A stretch of DNA of 5,515 nucleotides from Clostridia bacterium (GTDB taxonomy: Bacteria > Bacillota_A > Clostridia > Christensenellales > Aristaeellaceae). The stretch covers positions 1-5,515 of the forward strand of contig JAFQGN010000357.1 of assembly GCA_017398245.1 (NCBI GenBank), read 5' to 3'. Below the pieces are notes generated by a model, which did not search any database, was not told where the DNA came from, and saw nothing but the letters and a program-made list of their open reading frames with translations. Shown one piece after another: positions 1-5,515 of the stretch (its first letter is position 1; every line of letters begins with the position of its first letter). A program made the translations under genes and the position numbers.

Positions 1-458
1 ACGAACATGATGTCGATATCGCCCCATTCCACATCGGTCCAGAACTGCTTGACGCAGCCGCCAATGACCGGGCCGCGCCAGATGACCGGAGAGGATTCGT
101 CCTCCAGCAGCAGGTTGATGGAGACCATCTTGATGCCGGTCTTGGTGACGGCGGGCTCGATGCCCTCTTCACCGCCGATGAGCTGGGTGTGCTGACCAAA
201 GGCCTTCGGGATGGACGGGCCGGTGATATCGGCGTCCAGAATGCCGACCTTATAGCCGCGGCGCTGCATGAGCACCGCCAGAGTAGACGTGACCATAGAC
301 TTGCCGACGCCGCCCTTGCCGCTCATGACGGCGACGACGTTCTTCACGCGGCTGCCCTTGTTGGCCGGAGCGAGCAGGCTTTCGGGCTGTCCGCCTTCGC
401 GGCTGGAGCAATTTGCCGTGCATGTGGAACAATCATGCGTGCAATTCTCGTTAGACAT
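1..458 (-). CDS. mrp: Mrp/NBP35-family P-loop ATPase, iron-sulfur cluster carrier (5' part, runs off left edge)
   Basis: Reading leftward from ATG at 458, 152 codons are visible and the gene continues beyond the left edge. The N-terminus has a Cys cluster (C6, C10, C13, C17; spacing C-x3-C-x2-C-x3-C) followed by a short linker. A deviant Walker A with the signature lysine is at residues 46-54 (SGKGGVGKS), the switch region ILDADITGPSIP is at 73-84, and PVIWRGPVIGG lies further on; all are typical of Mrp/ApbC/NBP35 proteins of the SIMIBI class. Family members bind and transfer 4Fe-4S clusters to apoproteins in the cytosol, using ATP. The conserved C-terminal CxxC that bridges the cluster in the dimer should lie outside the window. 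The start is supported by a good Shine-Dalgarno site 7-11 nt upstream. It is divergent from the wall-synthesis operon, so a functional link is not implied. The family call is firm; the exact client proteins are unknown. Confidence 0.95.
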   Translation of the reverse strand, partial: MSNENCTHDCSTCTANCSSREGGQPESLLAPANKGSRVKNVVAVMSGKGGVGKSMVTSTLAVLMQRRGYKVGILDADITGPSIPKAFGQHTQLIGGEEGIEPAVTKTGIKMVSINLLLEDESSPVIWRGPVIGGCVKQFWTDVEWGDIDIMF

Positions 459-465
459 TTTTGAT

Positions 466-475
466 CCTACCTTCC
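466..475 (-). promoter_or_regulatory. Ribosome-binding site of mrp
   Basis: On the minus strand the purine-rich stretch GGAAGGTAGG ends 7 nt before the ATG at 458. It supports that ATG as the start of the Mrp-type ATPase. Confidence 0.75.
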
Positions 476-495
476 TTATTTCGGGGATGTCGCAT

Positions 496-503
496 TTTAT
501 ATA
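496..503 (-). promoter_or_regulatory. Candidate -10 element for mrp
   Basis: On the minus strand TATATAAA (503 to 496) contains TATAAA, one mismatch from the sigma-70/sigma-A -10 consensus, inside the most AT-rich part of the divergent region. Transcription would begin near 490, giving a leader of about 30 nt that includes the ribosome-binding site. No convincing -35 hexamer is seen at 16-18 nt spacing, so this is a candidate only. Confidence 0.35.
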
Positions 504-611
504 CAGGGCATACCCTTTTGATCTGCTCTATTTTAACAGATGGCGCGCCAGAAAGCAACCTTTCCGGCGTTGGATTTGTCTTAACATACAGTACACATTT
601 GCGTGGTATCT

Positions 612-617
612 TAGAAT
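612..617 (+). promoter_or_regulatory. Weak candidate -10 element for the rightward operon
   Basis: TAGAAT differs from TATAAT at one position and lies about 30 nt before the TTG start at 648, just upstream of the ribosome-binding site. TTAACA at 581-586 resembles a -35 hexamer but is 25 nt away, too far to pair with it, and no better -35 is seen. The rest of the 459-647 gap shows no tRNA, riboswitch, clear hairpin terminator or extra coding region. The operon's promoter must lie here or farther upstream, because the flanking gene is divergent. Confidence 0.2.
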
Positions 618-633
618 ATCAAATTGGTATGGT

Positions 634-640
634 GGGGAGG
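634..640 (+). promoter_or_regulatory. Ribosome-binding site that sets a TTG start
   Basis: GGGGAGG lies 7 nt before TTG at 648. The in-frame ATG codons at 678 and 684 have no Shine-Dalgarno sequence at a suitable distance, and an in-frame TTG at 624 is upstream of this site. The site therefore favours 648 as the start of the FHA-like gene. Confidence 0.7.
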
Positions 641-647
641 TTTTTGC

Positions 648-1487
648 TTGCGCTCCGATTGGTATGCTCTGCTTTCCATGGGCATGCGCTATTGGTTCGT
701 CGCCATCGCGGCGATCATCGTATTTCGCGCATGGCGGGCGACGGTGCGCGATACGCGCAGGGCACGGGTTCTGCGCGCATGGGCGCCGGATACCGGAGCT
801 ATCGGCGAGATCGTAGTCATCGGCGGCGGCAAGGGCGTGCGCAAAGGAAGCCGCATCCCCGTGCCGAAGGAAGGGCTGCTCGGTGCATCGCGCCGAAGTG
901 ATGTTCGCCTGAAGCACCCGCAGGTACGCAGGTATCATGCCCATATCGAGCAGCGCGAAAACGGGGTTTTGATGGAAACCATCGGCAAGGCCGAGATCTG
1001 GCTGGGTGGGCGCACGGGCAGAAAACTCCTTCTTCGCGACGGCGACCGATTCATGATCGGACCGCTCAGCCTCATGTTCGTGCTCTATTCCCCCGGCGAA
1101 GAAAAAGAAGTGGATCTGGATCTTTTCGAAGACGAGCTCTTTTCCCCCACCGGCGTACATGCTTCCATAGAACACACTTCAGAAAAGAAGCATGCATCCG
1201 CAAAAAAAGCGCCGGTGAGCGCGCCGATGGATATCTTTATGGAAAACAAGACGACTGCGCAAAAGGCTGCGCCTGCAAAGCAACCGGCAAAGGGTACAAA
1301 GCGCGCTTCGGCCGGCAAAAAAAAGAGTACCAAAAAGATCCCGGCGGCAGACGAGTTGTTCATGCCCTTTGACGACGGGTTCGATCCGTTCACGACAAAG
1401 AAAGCCGCCAATGCAGCAAAACCGGCGGCGAAAAAGAGTAAAAAGAAGACCGAAGAGGTGTACTGGTGGCAGGAAAACGATCGATAG
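648..1487 (+). CDS. Membrane-anchored FHA-like protein with Lys/Ala-rich tail
   Basis: With TTG at 648 the protein has 279 residues. The start is chosen from the strong ribosome-binding site at 634-640; ATG 678 is the alternative and would keep the membrane segment. A single hydrophobic segment (about residues 14-27, extendable to 5-27) is followed by Arg-rich, positively charged sequence, so the bulk should be cytoplasmic. An FHA-like beta-sandwich spans about 54-147: VVIGGGKGVRKGS, then a GASRRSDVRL strand (79-88), VRRYHAHI (93-100) and a final DGDRFMIGPLSLMFVLY. FHA domains normally bind phosphothreonine, but the usual binding Arg, Ser and Asn residues appear replaced here. From about 180 on the protein is low-complexity Lys/Ala/Pro with acidic-aromatic islands, probably disordered. 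The gene overlaps the SEDS gene by 22 bp. By context it is likely a scaffold or regulator of the SEDS-PBP pair (inference). The fold call is fairly secure; the function is not known. Confidence 0.85.
   Translation: MRSDWYALLSMGMRYWFVAIAAIIVFRAWRATVRDTRRARVLRAWAPDTGAIGEIVVIGGGKGVRKGSRIPVPKEGLLGASRRSDVRLKHPQVRRYHAHIEQRENGVLMETIGKAEIWLGGRTGRKLLLRDGDRFMIGPLSLMFVLYSPGEEKEVDLDLFEDELFSPTGVHASIEHTSEKKHASAKKAPVSAPMDIFMENKTTAQKAAPAKQPAKGTKRASAGKKKSTKKIPAADELFMPFDDGFDPFTTKKAANAAKPAAKKSKKKTEEVYWWQENDR
1454..1460 (+). promoter_or_regulatory. Ribosome-binding site for the GTG start of the SEDS gene, inside the FHA-like gene
   Basis: AGAGGTG lies 5 nt before GTG at 1466 and within the last codons of the upstream gene. 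It supports the GTG start and suggests translational coupling. Confidence 0.6.
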
Positions 1488-2785
1488 ACGCGGAAGGGCT
1501 CCGGCAGCTGGTTCTGCGCACGAATACAACGCTTTTGCAGTACAGCGTGATCCTGTTTCAGATCACAGCCATGCTGCTGCTGGCGTTCAAAACAGAAGGA
1601 CAGATCGATACGCAGGCGCTCATGTTCGCGGCTGCGATGCCGCTGTGCACCGTTTTGATCTGCAAACTGTTCTCGCGCTGCTGGCCGATCGACCGGGCGC
1701 TCCTTTTGCTGGTCATGTTCCTGCTCTCGGTGAGCCTTGTTACGCTCAAGGCCATCGCGCGCTCCCCCATCACGCCCGGCGAGCAGGCCGTGTATATTCT
1801 GGCGGGCTTTTTTGCTATGGCATTTGGCATAGTGTTCATCCGCAATGTGCGCGCGTGGGAAAAATGGCTCCTTCCGCTGCTGATCCTCTCCTTCGCAGCG
1901 GTGGCCGCACCGCTGGTCATCGGCACGACGCTCAACGGCGCAAAAAACTGGATCGTTATCCGCCGCGGCGATACCACGTTATTCTCGATACAGCCATCCG
2001 AATTTGTAAAATTCACTTTGATCTATATTCTGGCCGCTTCGTTTTCGCGCAACGCACGGCTGCGCAGCTGTATCCCCGCCATCATTTTTTCGGCCATACT
2101 GTGCGGCATTCTCGTGCTTGAAAAGGACCTTGGCGCAGTGCTGATCTATTTTCTGACGACAATCGCGCTGTTTTATGCCGCTACGGCAAACCTGCCCGTC
2201 ACGCTTGCAGGTCTTGGTGCGGGCGCGGGGGCTGCTGTTGTCGCATACAAGATCATGCCGCTTGTGCAGAACCGGGTAGAGCTCTATCTGGACCCGTGGG
2301 CAGATCCGCTCAAAGGAGGATACCAGCTGGTACAGGCGCTTATCGCCATCGGTTCGGGCGGCATGTTCGGCATGGGGCTTGGGCTTGGGTTGCCCAGAAA
2401 TGTGCCTCTGTATCACAGCGATTTCATCTTTGCCTCCATCGCCGAGCAATACGGCCTTATCTTTTCTATTCTTGTGATCACTATCTACGTCCTGATCCTC
2501 ATGCGCGGGCTCTCCATTGCCACCAATGCGCGCACGAGTTTTCATGCATTGCTGGCCTTCGGCGTGGTTTGCCTGATCGGCCTGCAGACCTTCATCAACA
2601 TCGGCGGCAATATCAAGCTCATCCCGCTGACGGGCGTGACTTTGCCCTTTGTCAGCGCGGGCGGTTCTTCCATGGTTGCCATGATGGCCGGCATGGGGCT
2701 TTTGCTGGGCGTGTCTTCCATCAACGCAAACGATGAGGACGACGACCTGCGCCGCCTGACCAGAAGGGAGGCCGGGCAGGAATGA
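1466..2785 (+). CDS. SEDS peptidoglycan glycosyltransferase (FtsW/RodA/SpoVE family)
   Basis: The 439-residue polytopic membrane protein starts at GTG. Family motifs appear in order: NGAKNWI (about 157-163), SIQPSEFVKF with QPSE at 176-179, EKDLG (219-223), GG-x-G-rich segment leading to HSDFIF with the likely catalytic Asp at 319, AEQYG just after, and PLTGVTLPFVSAGGSS (387-402). SEDS proteins polymerise lipid II into glycan strands at the outer membrane face, together with a class B PBP. By eye there are about 12 membrane segments; this is more than the 10 of E. coli RodA/FtsW and recalls the longer actinobacterial RodA, with the two extra segments N-terminal. The C-terminus is an acidic then basic cytoplasmic tail (NANDEDDDLRR). 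The stop overlaps the PBP start as ATGA, fitting a cognate SEDS-PBP pair. Sequence alone does not tell whether it serves elongation, division or sporulation, so no symbol is given. Confidence 0.96.
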   Translation: MAGKRSIDAEGLRQLVLRTNTTLLQYSVILFQITAMLLLAFKTEGQIDTQALMFAAAMPLCTVLICKLFSRCWPIDRALLLLVMFLLSVSLVTLKAIARSPITPGEQAVYILAGFFAMAFGIVFIRNVRAWEKWLLPLLILSFAAVAAPLVIGTTLNGAKNWIVIRRGDTTLFSIQPSEFVKFTLIYILAASFSRNARLRSCIPAIIFSAILCGILVLEKDLGAVLIYFLTTIALFYAATANLPVTLAGLGAGAGAAVVAYKIMPLVQNRVELYLDPWADPLKGGYQLVQALIAIGSGGMFGMGLGLGLPRNVPLYHSDFIFASIAEQYGLIFSILVITIYVLILMRGLSIATNARTSFHALLAFGVVCLIGLQTFINIGGNIKLIPLTGVTLPFVSAGGSSMVAMMAGMGLLLGVSSINANDEDDDLRRLTRREAGQE

Positions 2786-4221
2786 ATAAACTCAGGCGCA
2801 GTTTATATACCACGGGCGTGCTGATCATCGCGCTGTTCATCTTTCTTTCCGGCTGGTTCGGTTACACCGTGTATTCTCAGGGGTCTCGCTGGACGGTCTC
2901 GCAGTACAACCAGCGGCTTTCCAAGGCAAAAAGCACGACGGCCATGGGCAATATCACAGACCGCTACGGCGTGATGCTGGCCACGACGGGCAAGGATGGA
3001 TCGCGGCAATATAATGCCGACGAAGCCTTGCGCCGTTCCGTTTCGCAAACGGTGGGCGATCAGCTTTCTATGTCCGGCACGGGTGTGGAAAGCTATCACG
3101 CAAATATACTGACGGGCTTTTCCGGGGCGCTGGTCGACCGGCTTTCCGCTGCGCTGAGCGGAAGCAGCTATACGGGCGACAACATTGCCCTGACGATCGA
3201 CGCAAACCTGAGCCGCTACATCTCCGAATCTTTCCCTGATGGCTATGAAGGCGCAGTCTGCGTGATCAATTACCGGACGGGCGAGATCCTCGCCATGGTC
3301 TCCAAACCGGATTACGACCCGCAGGCGCTGCTCGAAACGCGCGTGTTCGATACAGAGGGCAGCAGCTACTTTAACCGCTGCCTGCAGGGACAGTACACTC
3401 CCGGCTCCATCTTTAAGATCGTCACGCTCGCCTCAGCTCTGGAGAATATACCCGGTATCACCAGTCAGGCGTTCCACTGCAATGCAGTGCGCGCCTTTGG
3501 CAATACGGACGTGACATGCCAAAGCGGCACGCTTTCGCACGGCGATCTGAACCTGCAAAGCGCGTTCACCCGCAGCTGCAACTGCACCTTCGCGACGATC
3601 AGCTGCGCTGTCGGCGCGGAAAATCTCGCCGCTACGGCCGCAAATTTCGGCTTCGGAGAGAACTTCAGCTTCGGCGATATCTCTTTGTACGCCTCTTCGC
3701 TGACGAGCGATCTGAGCGATATCGGCTCGCTTGCGTGGACGGGCGTCGGCCAAGGAAGGACGACCGTTACCCCTCTGCACATGGCCATGGCCGCAGGAGC
3801 GATCGCCAACGACGGCATGATGATGGAGCCGCTTTTGCTCCTTCAGGTGCAAAGCACCGGCGGGCTGACAAAACAGCAGGCGGTCGCGACAGAATTCAAG
3901 CGCGTATGCACGCAGGAAACCGCACGTACTCTGACGAAATATATGTATAAGACGGTCGAGAACGGAACGGCGACCCGCGCGCAGGTCGAAGGGTATGCCG
4001 TTTGCGGAAAGACAGGTTCCGCCGAAACGAGCGAGGACAAAAATGTCGAAACAAATGCCTGGTTTGTCGGCTTTCTGGCCGAAGAGGAATATCCGTTTGC
4101 AGTCTCCGTGGTCATCGAACAGGGAGGCGCAGGCGGCAACAAGGCGGCTACGCTGGCATCCGGGGCTTTGAAACGAGCGATCGCACTTACGGACGCCCGC
4201 GCCGAACAGGCGGGGTATTGA
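2782..4221 (+). CDS. Class B penicillin-binding protein (peptidoglycan D,D-transpeptidase)
   Basis: The 479-residue protein has one N-terminal membrane anchor (about 11-31) and an extracytoplasmic remainder. A short pedestal begins with GNITDRYG (56-63), matching the class B RGxIxDRxG box but with Met in place of Arg. The transpeptidase domain then shows NIALTIDANL, GAVCVINYRTGEILAMVSKPDYDP, the active-site SxxK as SIFK (Ser209, Lys212), SxN as SCN (265-267), and KTGS (410-413). All three catalytic motifs are intact, so the enzyme should crosslink stem peptides and bind beta-lactams. The small pedestal and total length resemble actinobacterial PbpA (around 490 residues) more than the longer PBP2/PBP3 types with PASTA or large N-terminal domains. 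It is translationally coupled to the SEDS gene (ATGA overlap) and probably its partner. Nine Cys residues lie in the extracytoplasmic part, which is unusual. Whether it acts in elongation or division is open. Confidence 0.95.
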   Translation: MNKLRRSLYTTGVLIIALFIFLSGWFGYTVYSQGSRWTVSQYNQRLSKAKSTTAMGNITDRYGVMLATTGKDGSRQYNADEALRRSVSQTVGDQLSMSGTGVESYHANILTGFSGALVDRLSAALSGSSYTGDNIALTIDANLSRYISESFPDGYEGAVCVINYRTGEILAMVSKPDYDPQALLETRVFDTEGSSYFNRCLQGQYTPGSIFKIVTLASALENIPGITSQAFHCNAVRAFGNTDVTCQSGTLSHGDLNLQSAFTRSCNCTFATISCAVGAENLAATAANFGFGENFSFGDISLYASSLTSDLSDIGSLAWTGVGQGRTTVTPLHMAMAAGAIANDGMMMEPLLLLQVQSTGGLTKQQAVATEFKRVCTQETARTLTKYMYKTVENGTATRAQVEGYAVCGKTGSAETSEDKNVETNAWFVGFLAEEEYPFAVSVVIEQGGAGGNKAATLASGALKRAIALTDARAEQAGY

Positions 4222-4226
4222 ACCTA

Positions 4227-4235
4227 AGGGAGGAG
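4227..4235 (+). promoter_or_regulatory. Strong ribosome-binding site of the MoxR gene
   Basis: AGGGAGGAG lies 9 nt before ATG 4245, in the only non-overlapping junction of the operon (23 bp). It would allow MoxR to be made independently of, and perhaps more abundantly than, the upstream membrane proteins. No terminator or promoter fits in this short gap. Confidence 0.8.
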
Positions 4236-4244
4236 TAACTCAAA

Positions 4245-5207
4245 ATGGCAAACGCACAGGAGCACGTCGCACAGTTGGCAAAAAAGGTATCTGAAAGCAT
4301 TTCCAAGGTGATCGTCGGCAAGGAGAGCACGCTTGAGCTCATGCTTTGCGCGCTCATCGCAAAGGGACACGTTCTGCTTGAGGATGTTCCCGGCACCGGC
4401 AAGACCATGACCGCGAAGGCTCTGGCAAAATCGCTGAGCTGTTCCTATACCCGCATCCAGTTCACGCCCGATCTTCTGCCCGGCGATGTGACTGGTATTT
4501 CGGTCTACAACGCGCAGGAGGGCAGGTTCGTGTTCAATCCTGGCCCGGTGTTCACCAATATCCTGCTGGCCGATGAGATCAACCGTGCGACTCCCCGCAC
4601 GCAGTCCTCTCTTCTGGAATGCATGGAAGAGCGTCAGGTGACGATCGACGGCCAGACCCGCAAGCTGGAAGAGCCGTTCCTGGTCATTGCAACGCAGAAC
4701 CCCATCGAAACGCAGGGCACCTTCCCGCTGCCCGAAGCGCAGCTGGACCGCTTCCTGATGCGCCTTAAGCCCGGTTATCCGGATACGCAGGAATCCATCG
4801 CCATCCTCAGCCGTTTTGTGACGGACGATCCGCTCTCCAAGCTCGAACCCGTCGCCGGCGCGCAGGATATCATCGAGGCGCAGAAGGCCTTTATGGACGC
4901 ATACGTCTCCCCCGCCGTAATGGGCTATATCGTCGCGATCTGCGAGCGCACCCGTTCTCTTGCGCAGGTGCAGCTGGGCGCAAGCCCGCGCGCAATGCTG
5001 GCGCTGATGCGTGCTTCGCAGGCCCTTGCCATGATCCGCGGCCGCTCCTTTGTAACCCCGGACGACGTCAAGGCTCTTGCCAAGCCCGTTCTGGCGCACA
5101 GAATGATCGTACGCGGCATGTATTCCAAGGAGGGCCTGCAGGAGCAGGCGGTCGAGGAGGCGCTTTCCGGCGTTAGCGCGCCCACGGAAGCGGACGCCGA
5201 AGCATGA
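4245..5207 (+). CDS. MoxR-family AAA+ ATPase
   Basis: The 320-residue cytoplasmic protein is a normal MoxR length. It has a Walker A at about 46-54 (VPGTGKT, Lys53), the MoxR-type segment FTPDLLPGDVTG, Walker B with DE at 110-111 followed by INRATPRTQSSLLECMEE, sensor 1 Asn at 152 in ATQNPIE, PEAQLDRF, and the C-terminal lid with GASPRA, where sensor 2 Arg is expected. All ATPase motifs appear intact. MoxR proteins form hexameric rings and act as chaperones that mature or regulate partner proteins, usually encoded next door as DUF58 and VWA proteins. Here the DUF58 gene follows with an ATGA overlap, giving the standard pair. Its position behind SEDS and PBP genes suggests an envelope-related role in this organism (inference). 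The short Ala/Glu/Asp-rich C-terminal tail has no recognised function. Confidence 0.96.
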   Translation: MANAQEHVAQLAKKVSESISKVIVGKESTLELMLCALIAKGHVLLEDVPGTGKTMTAKALAKSLSCSYTRIQFTPDLLPGDVTGISVYNAQEGRFVFNPGPVFTNILLADEINRATPRTQSSLLECMEERQVTIDGQTRKLEEPFLVIATQNPIETQGTFPLPEAQLDRFLMRLKPGYPDTQESIAILSRFVTDDPLSKLEPVAGAQDIIEAQKAFMDAYVSPAVMGYIVAICERTRSLAQVQLGASPRAMLALMRASQALAMIRGRSFVTPDDVKALAKPVLAHRMIVRGMYSKEGLQEQAVEEALSGVSAPTEADAEA

Positions 5208-5515
5208 ACGCGGTATGGGTGCTGATCGCAGCGGTCATTCTTGCTGCTTTACAGGCCGCTGTGTTTACTATTTTTAATCATCGTGCGCTCAGCTATAGGC
5301 GTTATCTGAACAAACGCACGGTGTACGAGGGCGATACGGTCGAACTGGTCGAAGTGATCCGCAATATGAAGCTGCTGCCCGTGCCGTGGCTGCGCGCCGA
5401 GAGCCGCATCTCTCCGCATCTGCGCTTTGGCCGGCAGCACAGCGAAGAGCGCGAGATCAGCGCGGAGCAGTATCATAAATCCGTATTCTTCCTCGCACCG
5501 TTCCGGCAGGTCACG
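5204..5515 (+). CDS. DUF58 domain protein, N-terminal part (runs off right edge)
   Basis: 104 codons are visible from ATG 5204, with no stop before the window ends. Residues 5-24 form a hydrophobic membrane segment. A beta-rich region follows: RTVYEGDTVELVEVIRNMK (38-56), then LLPVPWLRAE (57-66). This EGD, Asn, then PxPWL pattern is typical of the extended N-terminal part of DUF58 proteins. The DUF58 motif itself, when present, lies further downstream and cannot be seen. DUF58 proteins are the usual partners of MoxR ATPases; their molecular role is poorly known. The start overlaps the moxR stop as ATGA, so translation is probably coupled. A transglutaminase-like membrane protein often follows such pairs in other bacteria, which could be checked in the downstream sequence. 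Confidence 0.85.
   Translation, partial: MNAVWVLIAAVILAALQAAVFTIFNHRALSYRRYLNKRTVYEGDTVELVEVIRNMKLLPVPWLRAESRISPHLRFGRQHSEEREISAEQYHKSVFFLAPFRQVT

Noticed and set aside
459..647. Possible riboswitch, small RNA or terminator in the divergent region
   Set aside because: No GC-rich hairpin with a U-run and no recognisable riboswitch core was seen; the stretch is short and suited to two divergent promoters.
189..901. Overlapping plus-strand open frames at 189-464, 268-816 and 461-901
   Set aside because: They cross the clear minus-strand mrp gene and the divergent promoter region, lack ribosome-binding sites and show no domain sequence.
528..1175. Long minus-strand open frame antisense to the FHA-like gene
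   Set aside because: It lies opposite a well-supported coding region and across the intergenic gap, its translation has no recognisable domain, and it is best explained as a shadow frame of GC-rich coding DNA.
2374..2392. Short tandem GGGCTT-like repeat in the SEDS gene
   Set aside because: It encodes the Gly-Leu-rich loop conserved in the family; two or three copies of a codon pair are not evidence of a phase-variable repeat.
2420..2440. AEQYG instead of the common AEE-x-G after the SEDS catalytic Asp
   Set aside because: The second Glu varies in this family as far as I recall, and the catalytic Asp and first Glu are kept, so no loss of function is implied.
4224..5099. 291-codon minus-strand open frame opposite the MoxR gene
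   Set aside because: It mirrors the MoxR coding region with all its motifs on the plus strand; the antisense translation is Arg/His-rich without family features.

Overview
The window looks like a chromosomal segment from a GC-rich member of the Bacillota, most likely class Clostridia. This is inferred from strong Shine-Dalgarno sites, use of TTG and GTG starts, the Cys-rich N-terminus of the Mrp ATPase, and cell-envelope gene types typical of Gram-positive bacteria. No species can be named from the sequence alone.

Layout: positions 1-458 hold the 5' part of a leftward Mrp/NBP35-type P-loop ATPase gene (iron-sulfur cluster carrier), cut by the left edge. A 189-bp divergent intergenic region (459-647) follows, with a plausible promoter for mrp and a weaker one for the rightward genes. 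From 648 to the right edge lies one tightly packed rightward gene set: a membrane-anchored FHA-like protein (TTG start), a SEDS glycosyltransferase (FtsW/RodA/SpoVE family), a class B penicillin-binding protein, a MoxR-type AAA+ ATPase, and the start of a DUF58 protein cut by the right edge. Three of the four junctions overlap (22 bp, ATGA, ATGA) and the fourth is a 23-bp gap with a strong ribosome-binding site, so this is almost certainly one operon.

How the genes fit together: the SEDS protein polymerises glycan strands from lipid II and the class B PBP crosslinks them, forming a standard synthase pair. The FHA-SEDS-PBP order recalls the actinobacterial fhaB-rodA-pbpA neighbourhood, but no Ser/Thr kinase or phosphatase gene is visible here. 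MoxR plus DUF58 is a widespread pair thought to act in envelope or metal-insertion chaperoning; its fusion to the wall-synthesis genes suggests a shared envelope role (inference).

The most notable point is the FHA-like protein. It keeps the fold signature but appears to have lost the residues that normally bind phosphothreonine, and it carries a long Lys/Ala-rich tail with four acidic-aromatic islands. The rest is ordinary core-genome content, and no wholly new system is evident.
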